A DNA stretch of 64,000 bases from Bifidobacterium asteroides (GTDB lineage: Bacteria; Actinomycetota; Actinomycetes; Actinomycetales; Bifidobacteriaceae). The stretch is taken from contig NZ_QGLK01000001.1 in assembly GCF_003202755.1 (NCBI RefSeq), positions 910,821 through 974,820 of the forward strand, read 5' to 3'. Both the position numbers and the translations under genes were made by a program. Under the pieces are notes generated by a model. That model saw only the letters and a program-made list of their open reading frames with translations, did no database searches and was not told where the DNA came from. How positions within the stretch are numbered: the first letter of the stretch is position 1; each line of letters begins with the position of its first letter. Shown here one piece after another: positions 8,349 to 17,918 of this stretch.

Positions 8349-9161
8349 GTGCCGACAGAGCAAAGCCGTAGCGGCAACAGTCGTGGGCGGACGACTGTTC
8401 TGCGGTGGGTGGCCGTTCTGCTGGCGCTTGCTTTGATTGTGGCGGGCTCCTTGGCCTTGGCTGGCAGACTGATGGGTGTCGGATCTGCTCGCCATGATAA
8501 TCAAAGTTCCTCTGCAAACGGCCGCAAGACCGCTTCCCATAGCCCTCCCGGGTATTCTCCTGAGCAGACTGCTGTCTACCCGCCTCTGATCTCGCCTGTG
8601 GACTACAACCACGACGGTGTGGACGATTACACGGCTATGGTGCGTGGAGCCCATCAGGAGGCACGCATCCATCCATGTTATGACAGCGGCTACTATCAGG
8701 GCGGCTATCCACCCGATGACCGGGGTGCCTGTACCGATGAGATCTGGAGGGCCTTCCGACAGGCCGGCTAGGATCTCAAAGCCATGGTCGACGCTGACAT
8801 CGCCTCGTCTCCCGGGGCCTATGCCGGAGTCATCAGCAGGCCTGATCCGAACATCGACTTCAGACGCACCAACGTCCTCGGCGTATTCCTGTCCCGGCAC
8901 GCCCAGCGTCTGACCAACGACATCGCGGCCACCGACCAGTGGCAGCAGGGCGACATCGTCATCTTCGACACCTCCTGGCACATCGGCATGGCCTCGGATA
9001 AAAGGGACAGCCGGGGTATTCCCCTGCTTCTGCACAACATGGGCCAGCGCGCCAGGGAGAACGACTACCTGGGATCGCCCGGTCATCGTCCCATCACCGG
9101 TCATTTCCGCTTCGACGCCTCCAAAATCCAACCCGCCGTCCTGCGCCCATGGAGGGGGTGA
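8349..9161 (+). pseudogene. DUF1287 family protein interrupted by an in-frame TAG
   Basis: One reading frame carries a signal-anchor helix (about residues 18-40) followed by a DUF1287 domain, a family predicted to adopt a papain-like hydrolase fold. The expected cysteine is in GACTDEIW and the histidine in DTSWHIGM. The frame is cut by TAG at 8769-8771, exactly between FRQAG and DLKAMV, where relatives usually have an ordinary residue such as Tyr. It then continues in the same frame to 9161 with well conserved sequence (DPNIDFRRTNVL). No start with a ribosome binding site lies between. Start GTG 8349 is preceded by GAGG; GTG 8340 is the alternative. Most likely a recent nonsense mutation in an envelope hydrolase. 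Confidence 0.8.
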
Positions 9162-9261
9162 CCAGGGACTACCCTGCGAAATTGAGCACGGCGGCGACTG
9201 GTTATCTGCTACTATCGGTTCGGCCAGACACGTCGGCCAGGTTCGAGCACGAGAGGCGGTG

Positions 9262-10218
9262 ATGGCGATGATGAGAGTATTCAGCACCATGAACGGGCAG
9301 ATCGAGCAGATCGGCAAGGCTTCCAAGGGCTCATGGATATGCTTATCGGCGCCCACCGATGTCGAGCTGGCCAACGTCTCGCAGACCACGGGCATAGACC
9401 TGGCTGACCTGCGTGCCCCCTTGGACGATGAAGAGCGCTCGCGTGTGGATGTGGAGGACGAGTACACCATGGTCATCGTCGACATTCCCCGGGCCGAGGA
9501 GCGCGACGGCCGGGACTACTATGAGACCATTCCCCTGTCGATCATCGTTACGGAGGATCTGATCGTCACCGTCTGCATGCAGGACACCGTCCTGCTCCAC
9601 CCCTTCATGGAGGGCACCATCCGGGGTTTCAACACCTTCATGAAGTCCCGCTTCATCCTGCAGATCCTCTACCGCAACGCCACCCTCTACCTGCGATACC
9701 TGCGCATCATCGACCGCGAGTCGGACCGGCTGGAGCTCAAGCTGCGCCACTCCATGCAGAACCGAGAGATCCTCATGCTGCTGGAGCTCAACAAGACCTT
9801 GGTCTATTTCGCCACCAGCCTCAAGTCCAACGAGATCGTCCTTGAGAAGCTGACCGGCCTGGAGCGGATCAAGCGCTACCCGGACGATGAGGACCTTCTG
9901 GGCGATGTGATCACGGAGAACAAGCAGGCCATCGAGATGGCCAACATCTACTCAAGTGTGCTTTCAAATATGACCGACGCCTTCGCTTCCATCGTCTCCA
10001 ACAACGTCAACAACGTCATGAGAATCTTCACCATCATCTCCATCAGCCTGTCGGTGCCTACGCTGATCTTTTCCATGTATGGCATGAACTTCAACCAAGG
10101 CATGTTCGGCATGCCCTTTACTGACAAGCCCTGGGGATTTGCGGTCGTGGTGATTCTGTCAGGCCTGGTGACCGCCTTGGTAACCTGGTTCCTGACACGT
10201 TCGAAAATGTTCAAGTAG
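9262..10218 (+). CDS. corA: CorA-family divalent cation transporter
   Basis: Inner-membrane Mg2+/Co2+ channel, about 318 residues. A long soluble N-terminal domain rich in charged helices is followed by two C-terminal transmembrane helices. The signature GMN in YGMNFNQG sits at the end of the first helix, as in all CorA proteins, and a basic end (TRSKMFK) follows the second. GAGAGG lies upstream of several clustered starts (GTG 9259, ATG 9262, 9268, 9271); ATG 9262 is one reasonable choice. The binding-lipoprotein gene starts 9 bases after the stop. Ni or Zn transport is also possible within the family. Confidence 0.9.
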   Translation: MAMMRVFSTMNGQIEQIGKASKGSWICLSAPTDVELANVSQTTGIDLADLRAPLDDEERSRVDVEDEYTMVIVDIPRAEERDGRDYYETIPLSIIVTEDLIVTVCMQDTVLLHPFMEGTIRGFNTFMKSRFILQILYRNATLYLRYLRIIDRESDRLELKLRHSMQNREILMLLELNKTLVYFATSLKSNEIVLEKLTGLERIKRYPDDEDLLGDVITENKQAIEMANIYSSVLSNMTDAFASIVSNNVNNVMRIFTIISISLSVPTLIFSMYGMNFNQGMFGMPFTDKPWGFAVVVILSGLVTALVTWFLTRSKMFK

Positions 10219-10227
10219 GAATCGATC

Positions 10228-11058
10228 ATGTTTGCACGCAGGATTGCGGCGGCTCTGCTGGCACTGGTTCTGGCGGCGCCCCTGAGCGGGTGCGGATCTC
10301 AGGAGGATTCCTACCGTGCGGGTTCCATCGGACCCAAGATCAGCGTGGGCATCTCCTTCGACCAGCCTGGACTTGGATTCGCCCAGTCCGGCCAGTACCG
10401 AGGACTGGATGTGGACGTGGCCCAGTATGTGGTCCACGAGCTGGGATACGCCGAGTCGCAGATCGTTTTTCGCCAAGTGAAGCCTGCGGACCGCGAGCAC
10501 ATGCTCGAACAGGGCCAGGTGGACATGGTCGTGGCTGGCTACTCCATCACCCAGGAACGGCAGAAGCTGGTGGATTTCGCCGGGCCCTACCTGGCTGCGG
10601 GACAGGACCTCCTGGTTCGCCGCACCCAGACTGACATTGCCGGGGTGGAGGATCTGGCCCAAAAGCGGGTTTGCGTGGCTGCGGGATCCACCTCCGGGGT
10701 TCTGGTGCGCTCGCTGGCCCCCCAGGCCCAGGTCCAGGAGCGTGAGGAGTTTCCCGAATGCATCACAGCTCTGCTCAGCGGGGACACCGATGCCGCCAGT
10801 GGCGACGACTTCGCCCTGGCTGGGCTGGCTCATGTTCGCGGAGGAGGCCAGCTGCGCCTGGTAGGCAATCCCTTCTCCCATGAACGGTACGGTATCGGTT
10901 TGCCCCACGGAGATCCGGAGCTGGTGGACGTCATCAACCAGGCCCTGAAGAGGATGATGCGGGACGGATCCTTCAAGGCTGCTCTGAGCCGGGCATCCAA
11001 GTCGATTGGTTTCTCCATGGATGCCGCTGCCCGCACCCTGCAGCCCGGCGATCACTGA
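10228..11058 (+). CDS. Amino-acid-type ABC transporter substrate-binding lipoprotein (orphan)
   Basis: Extracellular solute-binding protein family 3, 276 residues. The N-terminus is a lipoprotein signal: basic MFARR, a hydrophobic stretch, then the lipobox LSGC with Cys at about residue 22. The mature part carries the family signature GLDVDVAQYV and the phrase GYSITQERQKLVDF, typical of glutamate/glutamine-type binding proteins. No permease or ATPase gene is adjacent, so it must work with components encoded elsewhere or serve as a sensor. It follows corA by 9 bases. Glutamate specificity is a guess from family resemblance. Confidence 0.85.
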   Translation: MFARRIAAALLALVLAAPLSGCGSQEDSYRAGSIGPKISVGISFDQPGLGFAQSGQYRGLDVDVAQYVVHELGYAESQIVFRQVKPADREHMLEQGQVDMVVAGYSITQERQKLVDFAGPYLAAGQDLLVRRTQTDIAGVEDLAQKRVCVAAGSTSGVLVRSLAPQAQVQEREEFPECITALLSGDTDAASGDDFALAGLAHVRGGGQLRLVGNPFSHERYGIGLPHGDPELVDVINQALKRMMRDGSFKAALSRASKSIGFSMDAAARTLQPGDH

Positions 11059-11086
11059 GCACGCATTCCGCCAGGATGACGGATGC

Positions 11087-11110
11087 TGGACATCGGCCTG
11101 GCCGTGTCCA
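11087..11110 (+). other. Hairpin in the leuS upstream region
   Basis: TGGACA and TGTCCA plus an inner CGGC/GCCG form a 10-pair stem with one bulged T and a 3-base loop. It lies between the lipoprotein stop and the leuS start. No T-run follows, so it is either a weak terminator or a leader structure. Confidence 0.35.
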
Positions 11111-11133
11111 TGTGAATGGCGATAATTCACCAT

Positions 11134-14103
11134 ATGAACGCGAACGAAGATAGGGATCATCAGCAGACCCAGGAATCAGATCAGCCTCAATTCCGCTACG
11201 ATGCCGCTATGGCTCAGACTATCGAGGAGCGCTGGCAGCAGCGCTGGGACAAGGAGGGCACCTTCTGGGCCGCCAACACCAAGGGTGACTTGACGGATGC
11301 CCACGGAGATCACGCTGGAGGCCGCAGTCCCTACTTTGTCATCGACATGTTCCCCTATCCTTCGGGCAAGGGCCTGCATGTGGGCCACCCTCTGGGCTAC
11401 ATCGCTACCGACGTGGTCAGCCGCTACCACCGGATGAAGGGCGAGAACGTCCTGCATGCCATGGGCTACGACGCCTTCGGCCTGCCCGCCGAGCAGTACG
11501 CCGTCCAGACCGGCCAGCACCCGCGGGTCACCACCGAGCAGAACATCGCCAACATGCGCTGGCAGCTGCACCGGCTGGGGCTCAGCTTCGATGATCGTCG
11601 CTCCTTCGCCACCATCGATACCGACTACGTGCGCTGGACCCAGTGGATCTTCTCGCGCATCTACGAGTCCTGGTATGACCCCGACTACCGCCGTGCCGAC
11701 GGGGGGATGGGCTCGGCCAGGCCCATCAGCGAACTAGTCGAAGCCTTCAAGTCCGGAAGCAGGCCCATTCCAGGCCATCCCGACGCCTCTTGGGAGGAGC
11801 TGGACGAGGCTGAGCGCTCCGAGGTGCTCAACGACTTCCGCCTGGCCTACATCTCGCGCTCGCCGGTCAACTGGTGCCCCGGGCTGGGCACGGTTCTGGC
11901 CAACGAGGAGGTGACCGCCGAAGGACGCTCCGAGCGGGGCAACTACCCGGTCTACCAGCGCGAGCTCAAGCAGTGGTCCATGCGTATCACCGCCTACGGC
12001 CACCGGCTTCTGGAGGATCTGGACATTCTGGACTGGCCCGAAAAGGTCAAGCTCATGCAGCGCAACTGGATCGGAGAGTCACACGGGGCTTCGGTGGACT
12101 TCACCGTGCCCAGCCCTGACGGCGATCAGACTATGGAGGTCTACACCACCCGTCCCGACACGCTTTTTGGCGCCACCTTCGCCGTGGTCTCTCCCGAGCA
12201 CGACCTGCTGCAACATCTGCCCCATGACTGGCCTGATGATGTGCCTGAACAGTGGAAGGGCGGTTATGCCAATCCCGCGGAGGGTGTACAGGCCTATCGC
12301 AGGGCCGCCGAAGCCAAGACCGCTAAGGATCGTGTGGACGAGGGCGGAGCCAAGACCGGCCTGTTTACCGGGCTGTATGCGGTCAACCCCATCACTAGAG
12401 CCAAGCTGCCCATCTTCACTGCCGACTACGTGCTGATGGACTACGGCACAGGAGCTATCATGGCTGTGCCTGGCGGCGATCAGCGTGATTACGACTTCGC
12501 CGTCAAGTACGGCCTGCCCGTCGTCTACACGGTCAGCCCACTGGCTGATTCCGGTCAGACCCTGGACGACTACCGGGGCAAGGCGCCTTTCGTCTCCCAC
12601 GACGGCATTGTGGTCAACTCTTCGGTCCAGGCCACCCAGGCTGCTGGCGACCAGCTCAGCCTGGACGGCCTGCGGGTTGACCAGGCAATCGAGAAGGTGA
12701 CCGCATGGCTGGAGTCGGCCGGGGTGGGCCACGGGACGGTTTCCTACCGGCTGCGTGATTGGCTCTTCTCCCGTCAGCGCTACTGGGGCGAGCCTTTCCC
12801 GGTGGTCTATGACGACCAGGGCCTACCGCACCTGCTGCCCGACGATCAGTTGCCGGTGGCCCTGCCGGACGTGCCCGACTATTCGCCCAAGACCTTTGAC
12901 CCCGAGGATGCCCAATCCAGCCCGGAGGCCCCGCTGAGCCGCAACCAGGACTGGGTGAACGTGACCCTGGACCTGGGTGACGGCCCCAAGGTCTACCACA
13001 GGGACACCAACACCATGCCCAACTGGGCCGGCTCCTGCTGGTACTACATGCGCTACATCGATCCCAAGGATGACCAGCACATGGTTGATCCGGAGGAATA
13101 CGACTACTGGCTTGGACCCAAGCACAATGCTACGGCCGGGGAGTCAGGCGGTGTCGACCTCTACGTGGGCGGTGTGGAGCACGCGGTGCTGCACCTGCTC
13201 TATGCACGCTTCTGGCACAAGGTCCTCTACGATCTGGGATACGTCTCGTCCAAGGAGCCCTTCCACAAGCTCTTCAACCAAGGGATGATCCAAGCCTACG
13301 CATACACCGACCAGCGCGGCCAGTACGTGCCCGCCGCTGAGGTGGAGGAGCACGAGGAGGGCGGCAAGGTCAGCTACACCTGGCAGGGGCAGCCGGTTAA
13401 CCGCGAGTTCGGCAAGATGGGCAAGAGCCTCAAGAACATCATCACTCCGGACGACATGTACCGCACTTATGGAGCCGACACCTTCCGCCTCTACGAGATG
13501 AGCATGGGTCCCCTGGACGAGTCCAGACCCTGGAACACGCGCAACGTGGTGGGCGGCATGCGCTTCCTGCAGCGGCTCTGGCGCAATGTGGTGGACGAGC
13601 AGACCGGCGAGGTTGTCCTGGACGAGGGCGAACCCGACCAGAAGACCCTGAAGCTGCTCAATACCACCATCCACGACGTGACGGTGGAGATGGAGGCCAT
13701 GCGGCCCAACACGGCCATCGCCAGGATGATCGTGCTCAACAACCATCTGACCGGATTGAATCCGACGCCCAGGGCAGCCATTGAGCCACTGGTGCTCATG
13801 CTTTCGCCCATCGCCCCACACATCTGTGAGGAGCTCTGGAGCCGTCTGGGTCATAAGGAGTCCCTGGCGCATGCCCAATGGCCGACCTGGGATGATCGAT
13901 ATCTTGGCGAGGACACGGTTACCGCCGTGGTCCAGGTCAAGGGCAAGGTTCGCGGCAAACTGCAGGTCAGCCCCGACATCGCGCCCGACCAGCTCAAGGC
14001 TATGGCCCTGGCACTACCCGCCGTCCAGGAGCGGCTGGGCGGTAAGGAGCCGCGCAAAGTCATCGTTAAGGCGCCTAGGATCGTTTCGGTCGTGCCAGCC
14101 TGA
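11134..14103 (+). CDS. leuS: Leucyl-tRNA synthetase
   Basis: Class I aminoacyl-tRNA synthetase that charges tRNA-Leu with leucine in the cytosol. The HIGH-type motif is PYPSGKGLHVGHPLGY (about residues 75-90). The editing domain (connective peptide 1) contains TTRPDTLFGATF and GTGAIMAVPGGDQRD. The KMSKS-type motif reads GKMGKSLKN (about 763-771). The C-terminal anticodon-binding domain ends with a conserved KGKVRGKL segment. At about 989 residues it is slightly longer than many relatives because of an N-terminal extension of some 25 residues before AQTIEERWQQRW. The start is uncertain (ATG 11116, 11134 or 11209), as none has a good ribosome binding site. Expressed as a single gene ending in a terminator. 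Confidence 0.97.
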   Translation: MNANEDRDHQQTQESDQPQFRYDAAMAQTIEERWQQRWDKEGTFWAANTKGDLTDAHGDHAGGRSPYFVIDMFPYPSGKGLHVGHPLGYIATDVVSRYHRMKGENVLHAMGYDAFGLPAEQYAVQTGQHPRVTTEQNIANMRWQLHRLGLSFDDRRSFATIDTDYVRWTQWIFSRIYESWYDPDYRRADGGMGSARPISELVEAFKSGSRPIPGHPDASWEELDEAERSEVLNDFRLAYISRSPVNWCPGLGTVLANEEVTAEGRSERGNYPVYQRELKQWSMRITAYGHRLLEDLDILDWPEKVKLMQRNWIGESHGASVDFTVPSPDGDQTMEVYTTRPDTLFGATFAVVSPEHDLLQHLPHDWPDDVPEQWKGGYANPAEGVQAYRRAAEAKTAKDRVDEGGAKTGLFTGLYAVNPITRAKLPIFTADYVLMDYGTGAIMAVPGGDQRDYDFAVKYGLPVVYTVSPLADSGQTLDDYRGKAPFVSHDGIVVNSSVQATQAAGDQLSLDGLRVDQAIEKVTAWLESAGVGHGTVSYRLRDWLFSRQRYWGEPFPVVYDDQGLPHLLPDDQLPVALPDVPDYSPKTFDPEDAQSSPEAPLSRNQDWVNVTLDLGDGPKVYHRDTNTMPNWAGSCWYYMRYIDPKDDQHMVDPEEYDYWLGPKHNATAGESGGVDLYVGGVEHAVLHLLYARFWHKVLYDLGYVSSKEPFHKLFNQGMIQAYAYTDQRGQYVPAAEVEEHEEGGKVSYTWQGQPVNREFGKMGKSLKNIITPDDMYRTYGADTFRLYEMSMGPLDESRPWNTRNVVGGMRFLQRLWRNVVDEQTGEVVLDEGEPDQKTLKLLNTTIHDVTVEMEAMRPNTAIARMIVLNNHLTGLNPTPRAAIEPLVLMLSPIAPHICEELWSRLGHKESLAHAQWPTWDDRYLGEDTVTAVVQVKGKVRGKLQVSPDIAPDQLKAMALALPAVQERLGGKEPRKVIVKAPRIVSVVPA

Positions 14104-14157
14104 CCCTGCGCTGTCCGCAGCCAGGCTGTGGACGGATGACGACATTCGACCACATAA

Positions 14158-14187
14158 CCCCTCGACCTCATACCGGGGGGGCTTTTT
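14158..14187 (+). terminator. Rho-independent terminator of leuS
   Basis: CCCCTCG (14158-14164) pairs with CGGGGGG (14174-14180), 7 pairs including one U-G, with a 9-base loop, then GCTTTTT. Its position 55 bases past the leuS stop also argues that comEA starts downstream of it. Confidence 0.7.
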
Positions 14188-14204
14188 CGTGTCAGGCTGG
14201 GCTC

Positions 14205-14873
14205 ATGAGCATCAACATCACCCAGCCCCCGGCGCCGCCCATCCAGGCTCTGGCTCTGAATCGATCTGTTCGATCGAAGGGGCCAGCCCAAGGAATGGCC
14301 AAGTCTCTGGCACGACGGGATCGGCCTGTCTGGTCGTTTACACCGATTCAGGCCTTGACAGCCATCCTTATTCTGGTGGCGGCCCTGGCAGTCAGCTTGA
14401 CTCTGCTGGCCCAACAGGGACGTGCCCTGGCTGCAGGAGTGGCCGTTGACGAATCCGGTGCCAGGTCATCGGCTCCGGCGAATAGTGATGTAAAGAGTGC
14501 TGCGCACCGAGGCAAGCCTGTCTCGGGAAACGAACACAGCCGTGGTACCCATGGTGAAGCAGGCAGCGGGCAGGCCGATCCTCCGGTCTCTGGCTCCTCC
14601 CAACCTGCCAAAAAGGCCGACAATGCCACTGCTGCTCCGGTCTCAAGTGCCTCCTCGGGGTCAGCCGATCAGGCGGGGCGCGTGAATCTGAACAGCGCCA
14701 GCCAGCAGGATCTGGAAAACGTCAAGGGGATCGGTCCGGTCAAGGCTGCAAAAATATTGGAACATCGACGAGCCATCGGCGGCCGCTACACTTCGGTAGA
14801 CCAGCTCCTGGATGTCCCCGGCATCGGTGCCAAGACCCTGGCCCGCTTACGCCCATATTTGGTAGCGCAATGA
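14205..14873 (+). CDS. comEA: ComEA-like DNA-binding competence protein
   Basis: Predicted membrane-anchored receptor for transforming DNA, 222 residues. A transmembrane helix at about residues 48-72 is followed by a Ser/Gly/Ala-rich linker. The C-terminal helix-hairpin-helix domain (VNLNSASQQDLENVKGIG, then LLDVPGIGAKTLARLRPYL) binds double-stranded DNA. I chose the ATG at 14205 (MSINITQPP) because the longer frame from 14136 would begin before the leuS terminator. The stop codon overlaps the comEC start (ATGA), so the two are translationally coupled. Whether the organism is naturally competent is not shown by this gene pair alone. Confidence 0.88.
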   Translation: MSINITQPPAPPIQALALNRSVRSKGPAQGMAKSLARRDRPVWSFTPIQALTAILILVAALAVSLTLLAQQGRALAAGVAVDESGARSSAPANSDVKSAAHRGKPVSGNEHSRGTHGEAGSGQADPPVSGSSQPAKKADNATAAPVSSASSGSADQAGRVNLNSASQQDLENVKGIGPVKAAKILEHRRAIGGRYTSVDQLLDVPGIGAKTLARLRPYLVAQ

Positions 14874-16912
14874 TGGTCGGTCATGCAGCGGTTCACGATG
14901 GGGTTCACGATGCAACTGATCGGGAGAACGGCAGCCGCAACCTTCGTATGCTCCCCGCCGCCTGTCTGGCTTGGGCGGTTGCCTTGCTGGTCCCATGGTT
15001 TTTGGATCGGAGCATGGGTGGATCAGCGGCAGGATCAGCCAAGGGCGGTGACTGGGCCAAATCGATGGGGGAATCCAAAGGCGACATGGCCGGTGGGAGT
15101 ACAGCCGGTGGAGGCATGGGCATGGCGGTCTGGATGACGCCGCTCGTCCTGGCGCTTCCATTAATCCTTGCAACGCTCCTGCTTGCCATCAAATTCGTCT
15201 GCTTGGTCGTAACAGAGAACCCCGATTGCAGGAGTCAGGTATTTCGTCGGCCTCATCGCTTACGCAGACGGACCTATCTGCCCCGAGTATGTGTGCGTCG
15301 TGGAAACAAGAATCTTTGGGACAAAGGTCGTTGGAATGAAAACCATCTGAATACAACTTGTGGGAGCGCAGCGAATATCAAGGACGCCTTGGTGTCCACT
15401 TGGTTTGGTCCTCAAAAGCTGCCGACGCTGGCCGTATTGGCTGCCGTGGCTTTGGCTGCAGCATTGGCTGCCGCGGTCGGTCATGAGTCGGTGCGCAGCG
15501 GGCCGGCGTCCCGTCAGATCCGTCAGGGGAAGGCGATGGCTGAGGTTCGTGGCAAAGCTGTGGGACCTATGAGCGCATCCTCTCGAAGAGGCTGGGACTG
15601 TCAGGTGGAATTAAGGCTGCAATGGGTGACTGTGGCCGGAGTGCGCATGCCTTCCGATGAACGGATTGTGCTCTTCGCCCGCAGCCGGTCATGCCTGTTG
15701 CAGCAGGGTGGACAGTATCGCGCGCGAGGCCTCCTGGAACCCTCCACTTACGGACGCCCTATGCCTTGGCTGGCTGTGGAAGGCGGCCTGAAAGAGGTCA
15801 GACCGCCAGGACCTGGTAGACGATTAATCGCTCGTATGCAAAATGCCTTTCTCGAACAGGCCAGCAGGCTGGATGATCAGGGGCGGATCCTGGTGCCGGG
15901 GTTGACCATGGGCATCCTAGGCAACCAGGCTTTGCCCGGGTCGGGTGGGTCCCTAAGCAGACCGGCAGTGGAACCCGCCTATGCCGCCCGTCTGACCCAG
16001 GATTTCCGGGCATCAGGTATCTTTCATCTGATGGCGGTCTCCGGCGGGCACTTCATGATCCTGGCCTCGCTGTTGGTTTCGATCATGCGGTCCCTGCGCT
16101 CGCCGCCCCTGCTGATGGCCCTGGTTTTGTCTGCCGCCTACCTGGGCTTAGGCATGCTGATGGTCCCAGGGGATTCAGTCTTGCGAGCTCAGGCCATGGG
16201 GCTTCTTTCGGCGCTGGCCCTCGCTGCCTGCCGTCCTGCACAGTCCTTGAATACCTTGTCCTGGTGCGTGCTGCTGGTCCTGATCCTGCGGCCTTCCATG
16301 GCTTCAAGCTTCGGCTTCGCACTCTCCTGTGGTGCCGTGCTTGGCATAGGTCTGGGCAACCGGCGTTTGACTGCCCTCCTTGAAGACCATCTGCCGGCAT
16401 TACTGGCACGTCCATTGGCCACGACCCTGTGCGCACAGGCCGGGACTCTGCCCGTGCAGGTGCTGATGAGTCCCGGACTGCCTCTGCTGGCCCCGCTGGC
16501 CAACCTGCTGGTCACTCCTGTGGTCGACGCTGCCACCGTGACCGGCCTGCTTGCATTGCTCACCTCCTGGCTCTGGCCCCCATTGGGGCTCTTGCTGGCC
16601 CGCTTGACCTCCCTGGGTACCGGGGTCATGGCTTTTGCCGCCACATGGCTGGGCGAGGCGGCTGCTCCGGCTGCCTGGCCCTCGGGGCCAGTCGGCAGCG
16701 CCTGTCTGCTTGGTCTGGGTCTCGTGGTCGTGATCGATCATCGGCTGGTTCGACTCATCCGTACCCGGAGGCGGGACAGTTCATGGTCAGCTGTGACAGA
16801 CGAGGATTCAGGGGTTCCCTTTCGGCCATCGGCTTGGGGGTCAATCAAGGTCTGGCTACGGCAGACCTATGGCCTTCTGGCACAGTTGGTCTTCAAAAAA
16901 CGACCGGGGTAA
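14870..16912 (+). CDS. comEC: ComEC/Rec2-family DNA uptake channel, without C-terminal nuclease-like domain
   Basis: Predicted polytopic membrane channel for uptake of single-stranded DNA, 680 residues. Two N-terminal hydrophobic segments are separated by a Gly/Ser/Met-rich insertion. A soluble OB-fold-like region (about residues 215-330) follows, then the competence domain with the signature FHLMAVSGGHFM (about 384-395) and at least seven helices. The protein ends about 60 residues after the last helix, so the metallo-beta-lactamase-like domain of Bacillus ComEC is absent. Residues about 100-185 (between LLLAIKF and the next helix) are Arg/Asn-rich and look poorly conserved. The start overlaps the comEA stop; holA follows after 28 bases. 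Confidence 0.87.
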   Translation: MMVGHAAVHDGVHDATDRENGSRNLRMLPAACLAWAVALLVPWFLDRSMGGSAAGSAKGGDWAKSMGESKGDMAGGSTAGGGMGMAVWMTPLVLALPLILATLLLAIKFVCLVVTENPDCRSQVFRRPHRLRRRTYLPRVCVRRGNKNLWDKGRWNENHLNTTCGSAANIKDALVSTWFGPQKLPTLAVLAAVALAAALAAAVGHESVRSGPASRQIRQGKAMAEVRGKAVGPMSASSRRGWDCQVELRLQWVTVAGVRMPSDERIVLFARSRSCLLQQGGQYRARGLLEPSTYGRPMPWLAVEGGLKEVRPPGPGRRLIARMQNAFLEQASRLDDQGRILVPGLTMGILGNQALPGSGGSLSRPAVEPAYAARLTQDFRASGIFHLMAVSGGHFMILASLLVSIMRSLRSPPLLMALVLSAAYLGLGMLMVPGDSVLRAQAMGLLSALALAACRPAQSLNTLSWCVLLVLILRPSMASSFGFALSCGAVLGIGLGNRRLTALLEDHLPALLARPLATTLCAQAGTLPVQVLMSPGLPLLAPLANLLVTPVVDAATVTGLLALLTSWLWPPLGLLLARLTSLGTGVMAFAATWLGEAAAPAAWPSGPVGSACLLGLGLVVVIDHRLVRLIRTRRRDSSWSAVTDEDSGVPFRPSAWGSIKVWLRQTYGLLAQLVFKKRPG

Positions 16913-16940
16913 TGTCCAGTGATAAAGGGAGATTTGAGTC

Positions 16941-17918
16941 ATGACCAAAGCTCAGCAGGAGAACCCTTCCGTCCATCTGGTGGTCGGCGGCGATCCCTTC
17001 CTCAACGGGCAGCGCGTCAAGGAGCTGTGTGCACAGGCATGTGCCGCTCACCCGGACAGCGAATACATAGAAATGGACGCAGCAGACTGCGACGCTTATG
17101 CCTTTCAGGAGGCGGTCGGACCCTCTCTGCTCAGTCAGACGGCCGTGGTTCTTCTGGATGATCTGCAGGCGGCCGATGAGGCCTTGGCTCAGGCCCTGGT
17201 GGACTTCTGCCACGAGCCGGTAGATTCCGAATCCAGCATTGTCATCGCACGTCATGACGGGGGCAACCGGGGTCGCAGGCTTCTGGATCAGATGGAACGG
17301 GCCGGAGCAGTCATAGAGCGTATGCCGGATCTGAAGAAGTTCGATGACAAGGTTGATTTCGTTTATGGGCAATTCAAGGCCCATCAGCGTCGCATCCAGC
17401 CGCGGGCGGCCCAGCGTCTGGTGGATGTCCTGGGCGAGCGGACTCCGGAACTGGCATCCATGTGCTCCCAGCTCTGCTTCGATTTTGACCAGGACCCCAT
17501 GACATTGGATATCGTCAACCGGTATTTGACCGATAACCCGGCTGTATCCGGATTCGCTGTGGCAGACAGGGCCCTTGCCGGTAGGCCGGCCCAAGCCGTC
17601 GTCGCCCTGCGTTCAGCTCTGGAACAGGGTAACGAACCGGTATCCCTTATCGGAGTACTGGCCCTGAAGCTGCGAACGCTGGGCAAGGAGGCGGCCATCG
17701 AATCTGGATCCATCACGACAGCCGAGGCCAAGGCCGCCTACTGGCAGTTGCGGGAGGCAAAACGACAGCTGCATGGATGGACATCCTCCGGCCTGGCGGC
17801 CTGCATCGAGGCCTTGGCCCAGGCTGATGAGGTCAGCAAAACCAGTAGCGGCGACGCCCGCTATGCTCTGGAACGGGCAGTTGAGCTGATCGCCGCCAAG
17901 GGAAGGACATTGGCATGA
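16941..17918 (+). CDS. holA: DNA polymerase III delta subunit
   Basis: Clamp-loader subunit that opens the beta sliding clamp during chromosome replication; 325 residues, usual length. The N-terminal VVGGDPFLNGQRVKEL, the central KKFDDKVDFVYGQFKAHQRRI and the C-terminal collar domain (ALEQGNEPVSLIGVLALKLR) match actinobacterial HolA. It overlaps the following tsaE by 4 bases (GCATGAG). It sits between the competence genes and the t6A gene set, an order often seen where comEC neighbours holA. No oddities seen. Confidence 0.92.
   Translation: MTKAQQENPSVHLVVGGDPFLNGQRVKELCAQACAAHPDSEYIEMDAADCDAYAFQEAVGPSLLSQTAVVLLDDLQAADEALAQALVDFCHEPVDSESSIVIARHDGGNRGRRLLDQMERAGAVIERMPDLKKFDDKVDFVYGQFKAHQRRIQPRAAQRLVDVLGERTPELASMCSQLCFDFDQDPMTLDIVNRYLTDNPAVSGFAVADRALAGRPAQAVVALRSALEQGNEPVSLIGVLALKLRTLGKEAAIESGSITTAEAKAAYWQLREAKRQLHGWTSSGLAACIEALAQADEVSKTSSGDARYALERAVELIAAKGRTLA

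Noticed and set aside
11059..11133. T-box riboswitch for leuS
   Set aside because: The leader is only about 75 bases and has no T-box sequence or specifier-loop structure.
14113..14133. GTCCGCAGCC-A-GGCTGTGGAC dyad as the leuS terminator
   Set aside because: It is a near-perfect palindrome, but only a one-base centre and no T-run; the hairpin at 14158-14187 followed by TTTTT is the better terminator.
14136..14204. Upstream in-frame start for comEA
   Set aside because: It would initiate upstream of and read through the leuS terminator, and the extra residues are not like ComEA.
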